Assembly (NCBI RefSeq): GCF_018502385.1
Contig: NZ_CP075523.1
Location: forward strand, 1,240,001-1,304,000
Direction: 5' to 3'
Source of the DNA: Synechococcus sp. LA31
Lineage (GTDB): Bacteria; Cyanobacteriota; Cyanobacteriia; PCC-6307; Cyanobiaceae
Length of the DNA: 64,000 nucleotides
In this document: piece by piece, positions 7,896-15,645 of the stretch
Numbering within the stretch: the first letter of the stretch is position 1
How the letters are laid out: each line of letters starts with the position of its first letter
Position numbers and translations under genes: made by a program
The notes under the pieces: model-generated
What the model was told of the DNA's origin: nothing
The model's database searches: none
What the model saw: the letters and a program-made list of their open reading frames with translations, nothing else

Positions 7896-8879
7896 GTGCA
7901 GCAGTCCATCCGTAGAAGCCTGTCGCTCTCTGGTGCTGCAGCTCTGGCACTGGCATCTATCCCTCAGGCGAATGCCAAGCCCATTGAGGTGGCTCAGGGC
8001 TCAGCCGACGACCTTGGGGTGATGAGCATCAGCCTCAAGGATGTGGTCAAGCCGCAGGTTGGCGTTCAAGGGCAGACCCAAGCAGCTGGCACCCCAAATG
8101 AGGCAGGCATTGGCGGCTTTCTACCGCTGGTGGTGGGAGACAACAGTGTGTTCTTCGCTGATGTGCAGGCGAATGTCAACTTCGCTGACATCAACAACTA
8201 CTCCAGCATCATCAACACCACCGTTGCTGGCACCACCATCTCCACCTCATCCCGCCTTGGCTATCGCTGGCTCAATGGCGACCGTACTTGGATGTATGGC
8301 ATCAATGCGGGCTATGACACCCGACCGATGAGCACAGGTCCTGCGGATACAGGTATCCCTGTCTACGCCTCACGCACGGCTTTCTTCCAGCAAGCTGCTG
8401 TCAACGCAGAAGCAGTCAGCGAGAAGTGGCGCTTCAATGCCTATGGACTGATCCCCGTGGGAGAAGATGACTATCAGCTCAACAGCGCCTACAAAGGTGG
8501 CGCACTCACAACCATTGGCATTGATGCGGGCTACAACATCACCCGCGACCTCACAGCATCTCTTGGCGGCTATTACCAAAATGGCGATTTAGATGATGAC
8601 GGCAATCCAGAAGTAGACAATGTCGGCATCCTGGGACGCCTGGCTTACACCATCAATAATGAGGTCTCTATTGGCGCCAATCTTTCTTACGATGCCTCCT
8701 TTGACACTCGCTTCTCCGCTGATATCAAGTGGCGATTCAATACATATAGCAGTCCCGGCAAAGAACAAACCAAGACGAACAATACCATTAACGCCCTAAC
8801 ATCAACTCCAAACAATAGGGATGTGCGGGTGCACGACGGCGGGCCTTGCTTGACTGATTTATTTTGCTGGCCTTTTTAA
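7896..8879 (+). CDS. Outer-membrane beta-barrel, inverse-autotransporter (intimin-like) type
   Basis: 327 residues from GTG 7896. A Sec signal peptide is clear (MQQSIRRSLSLSGAAALALA, cleavage after QANA). The mature part is rich in alternating strands; SSRLGYRWLNGDRTWMYGINAGYD and the repeats GIDAGYNITRDLTASLGGYYQ, LGRLAYTINNEVSIGANLSYD and FSADIKWRF match the beta-domain pattern of inverse autotransporters. In that family a passenger of Ig-like domains follows the barrel; here only about 60 polar residues follow, ending CLTDLFCWPF. It may therefore be a truncated member or a stand-alone barrel. The final aromatic residue is typical of outer-membrane proteins. An ATG at 7891 is out of frame. 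Confidence 0.72.
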   Translation: MQQSIRRSLSLSGAAALALASIPQANAKPIEVAQGSADDLGVMSISLKDVVKPQVGVQGQTQAAGTPNEAGIGGFLPLVVGDNSVFFADVQANVNFADINNYSSIINTTVAGTTISTSSRLGYRWLNGDRTWMYGINAGYDTRPMSTGPADTGIPVYASRTAFFQQAAVNAEAVSEKWRFNAYGLIPVGEDDYQLNSAYKGGALTTIGIDAGYNITRDLTASLGGYYQNGDLDDDGNPEVDNVGILGRLAYTINNEVSIGANLSYDASFDTRFSADIKWRFNTYSSPGKEQTKTNNTINALTSTPNNRDVRVHDGGPCLTDLFCWPF

Positions 8880-9143
8880 TTTGCAATTCTGGTGTTCTTA
8901 ACCCTCCCTGCATACAGCCGCGTACATCGCACATCCTCAGGCCACCAACAGCAAAGCCCCAGCAACCGCAGTAGATTTTTATTTCATCAATAAACCAAAT
9001 AATACCATCAGTCAGCCTCCAATCCCTGGCATCATTATTAACCGTTAAAGACTTGTCATTGGGGTTATCCAAAGGCTTCCCAAGGGTCGTTGGTCCGTGG
9101 GAGTGGATCCTTGGCTTATCGGATCAACCTTTGGGAAAAGCGA

Positions 9144-9692
9144 CTACAGAGTGAAATTGTCGCTATTTACGCGGAGGTCCCAAACCTTTGCCCCTACTTC
9201 ATCGTCATTATAGAATGCATCGACGGTAAACGTTGGCTTCTGCGCGGTATTTACAAGCACTTTGAGTTGAGCACCGAATGTCAAGGAATTGTCCAATAGA
9301 CCTCCGTCGAGCATGCCCCAGTACGTCCTCCTATCAAATTTTCGGTCAAAATTATTGACCAAATAAAATATACTCTGATTTTTCTGGTCTATTCTCACGA
9401 CATCTTGTCTGAGGGTCGTGAATTGGTCGGACTTTGCATTGGGCCACCCAATAGACGGATTATCAAATTTAAAGCCACCAAGCCCAGTATTGTTATCGGG
9501 CCCGGCCGGGTTGATGATGACATCAACAATGACATCAGATTTCCACCATAACGACCCCTCGATGCCGTCAAATCTGCCGCCGGGTTCAATATTGATGTTT
9601 TCATCGGGCTTGTTGTCACGATCATTATCGATCTTGACCTTAATCCGATCGCTAGAGTCGTTGATGATGTTGACCCTGGTGGGCAATACCAA
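9144..9692 (-). CDS. Unknown protein, array copy 1
   Basis: 182 residues starting at a TTG (VLPTRVNIINDSS...), the only usable start in frame and shared by all three copies. I do not recognise the family. A block D-x-D-x-D-x-x-x-D (DNDRDNKPDE, about residues 22-31) resembles a calcium-binding loop of dockerin or thrombospondin type 3, followed by INIEPGGRFDGIEGS. The middle (DNNTGLGGFKFDNPS) and the C-terminus (GAKVWDLRVNSDNFTL) are nearly invariant among copies, while the part around 95-140 varies. No signal peptide or membrane helix; predicted mostly beta. More AT-rich than core genes. Likely a soluble or non-classically exported beta-sandwich protein, function unknown. Confidence 0.75.
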   Translation of the reverse strand: MVLPTRVNIINDSSDRIKVKIDNDRDNKPDENINIEPGGRFDGIEGSLWWKSDVIVDVIINPAGPDNNTGLGGFKFDNPSIGWPNAKSDQFTTLRQDVVRIDQKNQSIFYLVNNFDRKFDRRTYWGMLDGGLLDNSLTFGAQLKVLVNTAQKPTFTVDAFYNDDEVGAKVWDLRVNSDNFTL

Positions 9693-10009
9693 CTTGATTA
9701 TGCAACTTGACCTATTCTAGCAGCAAAGAGTCAATAAGTCAAGCTAAAAGCTTTTCATTCTATGGTCTGACTATGCCTCTGTTCGCTTGATTGTAATTAC
9801 TGTCTGGTGATTAGTATGATCCTGAGGAGCCAGATGGTCTTGCCGCAACGCACTACGGTGCAGCAGCTCGGCTGGCTACGGCTACTGAATGGCCTGGCGA
9901 CAAAACGCAACCAACAACCCGATTAGGGGGTAGCCGCTGCCGAACAATTTGTTGGAACCTGATCTGGCAGAGGTGGAAACGGGTGTCCCCGCAGTGATGA
10001 CACAACGAA

Positions 10010-10036
10010 ACCCTCAGACAATGGGAACCTGAGGGT
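10010..10036 (-). terminator. Hairpin downstream of array gene 2
   Basis: Read on the minus strand, 57 bases beyond the stop of the gene at 10093: ACCCTCAGG, a 9-base loop region, then CTGAGGGT followed by TTCGTTG. A stem of about 8 bp with a modest T-rich tail fits a Rho-independent terminator. The same hairpin recurs at 12193 and 13149 within the repeated spacers. Confidence 0.55.
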
Positions 10037-10092
10037 CGTTGGGCGGCGGAAATGAAACCTTGGCTTCTCTGAACCACCTTTGGGAGAAGCGA

Positions 10093-10623
10093 CTACAGTG
10101 TGAAATTGTCGCTATTTATGCGGAGATCCCAAACTTTTGCCCCTGCTTCCGAGTCATTAAAGAATGATTCTATGGTAAATGTTGGTTTTGGCGCAGAATT
10201 AATAAGCAATGCTTGCTGAGCACCTACAGATAATTTCTTATTCAAAAGGCTGCTGTCGAGCTTGCCCCAGTATTTCTTGGGATAAGATTCGCTTCGGACA
10301 CGTATGTAGCGCAATTCATAATCACTAGGAACTTCAAAGAGGCTCGTAAAATCATTAGATTTTACTTTGGGATAATCTATAAACGGATTGTCGAATTTAA
10401 AGCCACCAAGCCGAGTATTGTTATCGGGACCGTCAGGGTTGGTTACGAGATCAACAACTACATCCCATCCAGATCCATCGACTGACCCCTCGATGCCGTC
10501 AAGCCTGCCGCCGGGTTCAATATTGATGATATCATCGTATTTTCGATCACGATCATTGTCGATCCTGAGCTTGATCCGCTCACTTGAATCGTTGATGATG
10601 TTGACCCTGGTGGGCAATACCAA
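10093..10623 (-). CDS. Unknown protein, array copy 2
   Basis: 176 residues, TTG start. Same family as the genes at 9144 and 12276: VLPTRVNIINDSSERIKLRIDNDRDRKYDDIINIEPGGRLDGIEGS at the N-terminus with the D-x-D-x-D-x-x-x-D loop, then DNNTRLGGFKFDNP, and the constant end FTIESFFNDSEAGAKVWDLRINSDNFTL. The variable middle (SLFEVPSDYELRYIRVRSESYPKKYWGKLD) is shorter by a few residues than in the sister copies. An insertion sequence lies 80 bases upstream of its start and would separate the gene from most of its repeated upstream region, so its expression may be altered. Confidence 0.75.
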   Translation of the reverse strand: MVLPTRVNIINDSSERIKLRIDNDRDRKYDDIINIEPGGRLDGIEGSVDGSGWDVVVDLVTNPDGPDNNTRLGGFKFDNPFIDYPKVKSNDFTSLFEVPSDYELRYIRVRSESYPKKYWGKLDSSLLNKKLSVGAQQALLINSAPKPTFTIESFFNDSEAGAKVWDLRINSDNFTL

Positions 10624-10703
10624 CTTGATTATGCGACTTGACCTATTCTAGCAGCAAAGAGTCGATAAGTCAAGTTAAAAGCCTTTCATTCTATGGTCTG
10701 ACT

Positions 10704-11945
10704 CAGGGTTGATTCAAAGTGTGTCACAGGCTGTCTTGGCGGGGCTGCAAGCATGGGTTGAGGTCGGTGGGATTGCCCCCTCTCAGTGCCCCAAAGCGTT
10801 TCTGCCGCAACCGATCTCGACCTGATCAGCTTCCTCAAGGCGATCCCTGATGCCCGGATGCGTCGAGGGGTTCGCATCCCGGCCTGGTATTTGCTGCTGG
10901 TAGCGGTGCTCGGCATCCTGAGCAAATGCGAGAGCCTGCGCGATCTGGAGCGCTTTGCCCGACGCCACCACGCCGTGCTGAACGAGGCCCTTGGCCTTGA
11001 GCTCAAGCGTCCTCCCTCCGATTCCGCCTTCCGCTACTTCTTCCTGCAGGTGGACGTGGCTGCCGTCTGCGCCGCCATCCGGGATTGGACCATCGCCCAG
11101 ATCCCAGGTGGGGCAGGCGATCTCGATCAGTTGATCTGTGACGGCAAGACCCTCCGGGGCTCGATTGAGCCCACCAGTGGTGGCGGTTCTGCGTTCATCG
11201 CCCAGGTGACGCTTTACTCGGCAGCCTTGGGTATGGCGATCGCTCAGGCCTGCTACGCCACTGGAGAGGATCACGAGCGCGCCGTGCTCCAGAAGCTGCT
11301 CGGGGAGCTCGACCTTGAGGGCGTGCTGATCCAGGCGGATGCGCTCCACACGCAGCAAGCGTTTTTCGACAACTCAAGGAGCAGGGGGCCGACTTCCTCC
11401 TGACGGTCAAGGCCAACCAAAAGAAGCTCTACCGGCAGATCGCCGATCAGCTGCTTGGAAAGCGCAAGATCCCCTTCATGGCAACCGATCACGAGATCGG
11501 CCATGGCCGTGACATCCGCTGGACGTTGAGGGCGAAAGAAGCTCCGGAGCACATCAAGGCCAACTGGCATGGCACCAGCTGGATTGCCGAGGTGATCGCT
11601 ACCGGGATCCGTGATGGCAAGCCGTTCAAGGCGACGCACCGGTTCATCACCAGCCTGCGCACCACCCCAGATGCACTGCTGCGACTGGTGAGAGAGCGCT
11701 GGAGTATCGAGAGCTGGCACTGGATTCGTGACACCCAGCTGCATGAGGACGACCATCGTTACCGCGGCAACGGTGCCGGCGTGATAGCAGCGCTGCGCAC
11801 CGCTGGCCTCAACCTGCTGCGCTTAGCCGGTTTCGACTCGATCCGGGAGGGTCTGCAGGCAGTGATGCATGACATCACGGCACTGCTGGCGATGGCGACG
11901 CGGCAACCACGGCAAAGGCCAGCATGAAACTTTGAATCAGCCCTG
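10704..11945 (+). mobile_element. ISAs1-family insertion sequence, complete ends
   Basis: A 1242-base element. Its ends are 17-bp inverted repeats with one mismatch: cagggttgattcaaagt at 10704-10720 and actttgaatcagccctg at 11929-11945. It is flanked by a 10-bp direct duplication tggtctgact (10694-10703 and 11946-11955). Ends beginning CAGGG, an 8-10 bp target duplication and a single DDE transposase gene fit ISAs1. It has inserted into the conserved spacer of array unit 2; the unbroken target ctatggtctgactatgcc is seen at about 9760 in unit 1. The near-perfect ends and duplication point to a recent insertion, although the transposase gene is frameshifted. Confidence 0.92.
10786..11927 (+). 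pseudogene. ISAs1-type transposase, one frameshift
   Basis: Frame 1 runs from GTG 10786 through FLKAIPDARMRRGVRIPAW, the catalytic-type ICDGKTLRGS and LIQADALH (two Asp) to about 11366; the sense reading then continues in another frame (QLKEQGADFLLTVKANQKKLY...) through ERWSIESWHWIRDTQLHEDDHRYR with the catalytic Glu, ending at 11927. The break is at gcgtttttcgacaac (11359-11373): a sixth T would restore A-F-F-R-Q-L-K. Together the parts make about 380 residues, normal for the family. Either a one-base deletion in a T run has inactivated it, or slippage on the run gives some product. Confidence 0.85.
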
Positions 11946-12275
11946 TGGTCTGACTATGCCTCTGTTCGCTTGATTGTATTTACTGTCTGGTGATTAGTAT
12001 GATCCTGTGGAGCCAGATGGTCTTGCCGCAACGCAGTACGGTGCAGTAGCTCGGCTGGCTACGACTACTGAATGGCCTGGCGACAAAACGCAACCAACAA
12101 CCCGATTAGGGGGTAGCCGCTGCCGACCAATTTGTCTGAATCTGATCCGGCAGGGCTGGCGACGGGTGCCGCCGCAGTGGTGAGACAACAAAACCCCCAG
12201 GCCATGGGTACTTGAGGGTCGTTGTGCGGCGGGAATGAAACCTATGCTTCTCTGAACCACCGTTGGGTAAAGTGA
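11946..12275. repeat. Remainder of conserved array spacer, unit 2
   Basis: 330 bases without a gene, continuing the spacer interrupted by the insertion sequence. It starts with the second copy of the target duplication and then follows spacer 1 (9766-10092) closely: cctctgttcgcttgattgta, ggtgattagtatgatcctg, cagatggtcttgccgcaacg, and cgacaaaacgcaaccaacaacc. It carries the terminator-like hairpin for the gene at 12276 at its right end. No protein on either strand is convincing. Confidence 0.8.
12193..12220 (-). terminator. Hairpin downstream of array gene 3
   Basis: On the minus strand after the stop of the gene at 12276: GACCCTCAAG, loop GTACCCATGGC, then CTGGGGGTTTTGTTG. The stem is imperfect but is followed by TTTTG, and it occupies the same place as the hairpin at 10010-10036. 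Confidence 0.5.
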
Positions 12276-12830
12276 CTAAAGCGTGAAATTGTCGCTATTT
12301 ATGCGGAGATCCCAAACTTTTGCCCCTGCTTCCGAGTCATTAAAGAATGATTCGATGGTAAACGATGGCTTTGGAGCGGAATTTACAAGTACTATCTCTT
12401 GAACGTCAAATGACTTGGAATTGTCCAAGAGTCCTCGGTCAAGCATACCCCAGTGTGTCCTATTACGAAATTCTCGGTCGATTTCTCTGGTCAAAGAAAA
12501 TAAATACTGCTTTCTATCGCCTATTCTCAACACGTCGTATGTGAGGGTCGTGAATTCGTCGGATCTTACATTGGGATATCCAAGAGACGGATTGTCGAAT
12601 TTAAAGCCACCAAGCCTAGTATTGTTGTCAGGACCGCCAGGGTTGGTTATGAGATCAACAATTACATCATATCTGCCCGATCCCTCGACTGACCCCTCGA
12701 TGCCGTCAAGTCTGCCACCGGGTTCAATATTGATGATTTCATCGAGCTTGCGGTCACGATCCTTATCGATCTTGACCTTAATCCGATCGCTAGAGTTGTT
12801 GATAATGTTGACCCTGGTGGGCAGTACCAA
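12276..12830 (-). CDS. Unknown protein, array copy 3
   Basis: 184 residues, TTG start. N-terminus VLPTRVNIINNSSDRIKVKIDKDRDRKLDEIINIEPGG with the D-x-D-x-D-x-x-x-D loop, then DNNTRLGGFKFDNPSLGYP, a variable middle close to copy 1 (TTLTYDVLRIGDRKQYLFSLTREIDREFRNRTHWGMLDRGLLDNS), and an end identical to that of copy 2 (FTIESFFNDSEAGAKVWDLRINSDNFTL). It thus combines a copy-1-like middle with a copy-2-like end, suggesting exchange between copies. Function unknown; no export signal. Confidence 0.75.
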   Translation of the reverse strand: MVLPTRVNIINNSSDRIKVKIDKDRDRKLDEIINIEPGGRLDGIEGSVEGSGRYDVIVDLITNPGGPDNNTRLGGFKFDNPSLGYPNVRSDEFTTLTYDVLRIGDRKQYLFSLTREIDREFRNRTHWGMLDRGLLDNSKSFDVQEIVLVNSAPKPSFTIESFFNDSEAGAKVWDLRINSDNFTL

Positions 12831-13312
12831 CTTGATAGTGCAAGTTTAACTCTTCTAGCAGGGAAGAGTCGACAAGTCAAGTCAAAAGCTTTTCATTCTA
12901 TGATCTTAATATGCCTCTGTGCGCTTGATTGTATTTACAATCTGGTGATTAGTTTGGTCCGGAGGAGTCAGATGGTCTTACTGGGACGCACTACAGTTCA
13001 GCAGCTCTTCAGGCTAGCGCTACTGAATGCCCTGGCGGCAATACATAGCCACCAGGCTGATTGGGGGTTGGGCGTTGCAGAACAATTTGTCGGTACCTGA
13101 TCTGGCAGAGGTGGAAGCGGGTGTCCCCGCAGTGGTGACACAACGAAACCCTCAGGCAATGGGCACCTGAGGGGCGATGCGGGTGAGCAGTAGATGAGGC
13201 CCTGTGGCTGGCCGCTCACCACTGCATCAGTTCTGCCTCAGGTTGATGCCAGGGGGCAACACCCTCGTTGTACCCACCAGCTCTAGGAGGCCAGCACGTG
13301 GGGACTGGCCAA
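12831..13312. other. Array spacer 3 and right flank, no gene seen
   Basis: 12831-13173 is the third, more diverged copy of the conserved spacer, ending in a hairpin. 13174-13312 has no match to the array and no credible gene; it leads up to the 3' end of the small ribbon-helix-helix gene at 13313. Confidence 0.6.
13149..13173. terminator. Orphan hairpin at the right end of the array
   Basis: CCCTCAGG (13149-13156), loop caatgggca, CCTGAGGG (13166-13173). It corresponds to the hairpins that terminate array genes 2 and 3 on the minus strand, but no array gene lies to its right. It may be left from a lost fourth unit. Confidence 0.5.
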
Positions 13313-13465
13313 TCAGGCGCTCTGCAGCCTCATCTCCTCTGTTTGGCGTTCCAGCCAATACGCGGCTGTGTTGGAGAGGGAGTGACCTTGTTCATCACTG
13401 ACCTCCAGCAGGGCCTGATAGGTCGACCAGGGCACCGTGATCCTCCGCGCCTTTCCACATGGCAC
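13313..13465 (-). CDS. Small ribbon-helix-helix protein
   Basis: About 50 residues from a GTG at 13465 (VPCGKARRITVPWSTYQALLEVSDEQGHSLSNTAAYWLERQTEEM...); an ATG at 13495 would add ten residues. The pattern R-x-I-T-V-P near the N-terminus, then a helix, then the turn EGxSLSN-type and a second helix AAYWLERQ fits a ribbon-helix-helix DNA-binding fold as in CopG/Arc-like proteins. Such short proteins bind operators as dimers, often as antitoxins or regulators, but no toxin gene is adjacent. It is divergent from the histidine kinase gene, which favours the later start (13513) for that gene. Confidence 0.6.
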   Translation of the reverse strand: MPCGKARRITVPWSTYQALLEVSDEQGHSLSNTAAYWLERQTEEMRLQSA

Positions 13466-13512
13466 CTTGCACCGTGAAGGCGATGAACAGGCCAAAAGCC
13501 TGCAGGAGCCAG

Positions 13513-14580
13513 ATGAGCGGGTCGTATACTTGCAGAGCTTTGCAGCAATGGCTGATTAAGCACTGGTTTGCACTCACCAACAGCCTGTTCTGGCTTGTGG
13601 TTGGCCTTGAGGCGGTGATCACCGTCACCGTGCTCCAATCGCAGGTGTACCAGCTGCCCTGGTTCGTGAGCTCCCGGGCCGTGGCGGGGTGGCTCTTCTG
13701 CACCTGGTTGCACCGGAGCCTGCAGCAGCGGCCGCGCTGGCGCGCCCTCAAGGGCTGGCAGCGGGCTGCCCTGGTGATCAGCCTGCTCAGCGTTTTTGCC
13801 ATCGGAAGTTCACTGCTCATCCGCGGTGTACGGCTGGCCATTGGCGATGTCGACCCTGCAATGAGCGCTGTGAAGTTCTGGGTGTATGTGCTCGGACTGG
13901 AACTGCGCCTGATGGTGTGGGCTGGCTTCTATTTACTGATTGCCGAAAGCCGGGAGCGGCTCCAGGTTCAGGCACGCCATGCCGCCACGGAACTGGCCAT
14001 GAGCCGCGCCCAGCTCAGCTTGCTCTCCGCCGCCTTTCAACCCCACTTTCTGATGAATGCGATGAACGCCCTCATCGCCTGCCGCCATGATCCCGATGCG
14101 GTGGAAAGTGCCGGCGAGGGTCTTGCCGGCTATCTACGCTATACACTCGATCGCAGCGAGTCAGAATGGGAGCCGCTGGGTGCACAGCTTGAAGCCCTCA
14201 GTAACTATCTGAGCGTTGAAGAACTGAGGTTTAGCAGTCGCCTCCATACCCGCGTTAACAGCGATCCACATCTACTGCAGCAGGTAGTGCCTCGTTTTCT
14301 CCTGCAACCCCTCGTTGAAAATGCAATCAAGCACGGCGCGATCAACGGCTACGGCACCATGCAACTCCTGATCAGCCTCGAGCAGGAGTCGGGTCGACTG
14401 CAGCTCCAAGTGAGCAACAACGGTGAGATCGCCCCCGCCGCCAGCCACAACCCAGGCGTGGGCTATGGCCTGAGCAGCCTGCGTCAGCGGCTCCAACTGC
14501 ACTACGGCGACCAAGCTGAGCTGTCCCTGATGCAACAGGGGGCCTGGGTGGTCGCCACGATCCTCCTCCCACTGCGATGA
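13513..14580 (+). CDS. LytS/YehU-type sensor histidine kinase
   Basis: About 355 residues from ATG 13513 (an in-frame ATG at 13459 would overlap the divergent small gene). Four membrane helices occupy the first ~150 residues (NSLFWLVVGLEAVITVTVL, SSRAVAGWLFCTWL, AALVISLLSVFAIGSSLLI, VYVLGLELRLMVWAGFYLLI). The kinase core is the His_kinase type: phospho-acceptor His in AAFQPHFLMNAMNAL, N box PRFLLQPLVENAIKHG, and G box GVGYGLSSLRQRLQLHYG. No separate sensor domain is seen, so the membrane part probably senses the signal. Its stop overlaps the response-regulator start by four bases (ATGA), a clear two-gene operon. Confidence 0.88.
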   Translation: MSGSYTCRALQQWLIKHWFALTNSLFWLVVGLEAVITVTVLQSQVYQLPWFVSSRAVAGWLFCTWLHRSLQQRPRWRALKGWQRAALVISLLSVFAIGSSLLIRGVRLAIGDVDPAMSAVKFWVYVLGLELRLMVWAGFYLLIAESRERLQVQARHAATELAMSRAQLSLLSAAFQPHFLMNAMNALIACRHDPDAVESAGEGLAGYLRYTLDRSESEWEPLGAQLEALSNYLSVEELRFSSRLHTRVNSDPHLLQQVVPRFLLQPLVENAIKHGAINGYGTMQLLISLEQESGRLQLQVSNNGEIAPAASHNPGVGYGLSSLRQRLQLHYGDQAELSLMQQGAWVVATILLPLR

Positions 14581-15323
14581 AGTCCACACTCCACGCTCTT
14601 TTGGTGGACGATGAACCACCAGCCCTGCAACGGCTCAGGCAGCTTCTCGAGGCCAATGAAGAGGTGGAGGTGGTGGCAATGGCAAACAGCGTGATCGAGG
14701 CCATCTCGGTGCTTCAACACCAGCCTGTGGATGTGGTGTTTCTGGATCAGCGCATGCCAGGCGGCGATGGAAGTCAACTGTTGCCTGTCCTGCCCGAGGG
14801 GGTGGAGGTGATCTTCACCACAGCCCATAGCGACTATGCCGTGCATGCGTACGAAGCCGGCGTGCACGACTACCTACTCAAACCGGTTCAGGCCGCCCGC
14901 CTTTCCCTGAGCCTGGAGCGCCTGAGGCAACGCCGGCGACCCAGCCAGGAGAGCACCGAAGACAGGTCGGCCGGCTTGTGGGTGGAGGAAAGCGATGACG
15001 GGCAAGAACGGCGCCGCTTCGTGGCGTTCGCGGAGATTCTCTGGGTGTCCGCCATGCAGAACTACTCCCACCTGCAACTGCGCGAGGGATCCGGCGTGAT
15101 GCTCAAGCGCCCACTCAAACACTGGGAGGAACAGCTGCCCGCCGTGCAGTTTTTGCGGCTCGATCGCTCCACGATCGTGCAACTGAGCCTCATCAGCGTC
15201 TGCGAGCGGCAGTCGCGCAGCTGCACGCTATTGCGCTTTGGCAGAACAACTGAGGCACCCACCCTGGCGGTGGGGAGCACCGCGGCGATGCGGCTGCAGC
15301 AAGCGCTGTGGTCCGGCCGATGA
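14577..15323 (+). CDS. LytTR-family response regulator
   Basis: 248 residues. N-terminal receiver with D11/D12, phospho-acceptor D57 (VVFLDQRMPGGDG), T82 and K102 (DYLLKP), all present, so phosphorylation should work. The C-terminal part from about 140 (FVAFAEILWVSAMQNYSHLQL...LPAVQFLRLDRSTIVQLSLIS) is a LytTR DNA-binding domain, which normally recognises pairs of short direct repeats. Cognate of the kinase that it overlaps. Family members often govern cell-surface or secreted proteins; the neighbouring calpain-like gene and the inverted repeat at 15389-15448 are possible but unproven targets. Confidence 0.88.
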   Translation: MKSTLHALLVDDEPPALQRLRQLLEANEEVEVVAMANSVIEAISVLQHQPVDVVFLDQRMPGGDGSQLLPVLPEGVEVIFTTAHSDYAVHAYEAGVHDYLLKPVQAARLSLSLERLRQRRRPSQESTEDRSAGLWVEESDDGQERRRFVAFAEILWVSAMQNYSHLQLREGSGVMLKRPLKHWEEQLPAVQFLRLDRSTIVQLSLISVCERQSRSCTLLRFGRTTEAPTLAVGSTAAMRLQQALWSGR

Positions 15324-15645
15324 CAGGCATCGGCCTGCTGCAACTGCTGCGCTCCTGGGGCAAGCAGGAGGCCACCTCTGCCAGGAAAGTTGACGCCTCT
15401 CCATCAAGCCCCCGGGCTGAGAAAGTGTCGAGATGGAGAGGCGTCAACGCTGTTGGCATATGGAGTAGCAGCAGGACATGTTCGCAAATAGATCGAAACC
15501 GTTCGAAGAAATACCCAAAAGCAATCCACCCCTTAAAGACGAGATATACACATGAAATTCATAGAACCTTATAAATGCGGCCCTAGATACTGACAACCCA
15601 CGAGCTGCGATTACAGATCTTCAAAGACTCCATTTCCACAGCTCA
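15324..15645. other. Non-coding stretch with inverted repeat
   Basis: 322 bases between the LytTR gene and the 3' end of the calpain-like gene (convergent). It holds the long inverted repeat described at 15389-15448. The rest (15449-15645) is AT-rich relative to the flanking operon, with no credible gene and no RNA gene that I can identify. Confidence 0.6.
15389..15448. promoter_or_regulatory. Perfect 17-bp inverted repeat, possible hairpin
   Basis: gttgacgcctctccatc (15389-15405) is exactly reverse-complemented at 15432-15448 as gatggagaggcgtcaac. The 26-base loop itself contains AGCCC CC GGGCT, so a nested second stem is possible. No T run follows either arm, which argues against a standard terminator. 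It begins 66 bases after the LytTR regulator stop. It could be an mRNA 3' structure, a protein-binding site, or a remnant of a mobile element end. Confidence 0.7.

Larger units (their letters stand above)
9075..13173 (-). repeat. Tandem array of three ~0.95-kb gene-plus-spacer units
   Basis: Three units repeat with the same layout: a minus-strand gene of about 177-184 codons (9144, 10093, 12276) followed on its upstream side by a ~400-base conserved spacer (9693-10092; 10624-10703 plus 11956-12275; 12831-13173). The spacers share long blocks such as attctatggtctgactatgc, ggtgattagtatgatcc and cgacaaaacgcaaccaacaa. Unit 2 is split by the insertion sequence at 10704-11945; removing it restores a unit of about 930 bases. 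Similarity runs left to about 9075 and right to a hairpin at 13149-13173. The stretch 8880-9074 left of the array shows no gene. Confidence 0.85.

Noticed and set aside
8788-9072. 94-codon minus-strand frame (MDNPNDKSLTVNNDARDW...)
   Set aside because: It overlaps the end of the barrel gene in antisense, has no homologue I know and its C-terminal half looks non-coding.
9693-13173. Repeated spacers as a CRISPR array
   Set aside because: Repeats are ~400 bases with full genes between them; no short regular repeats and no cas genes.
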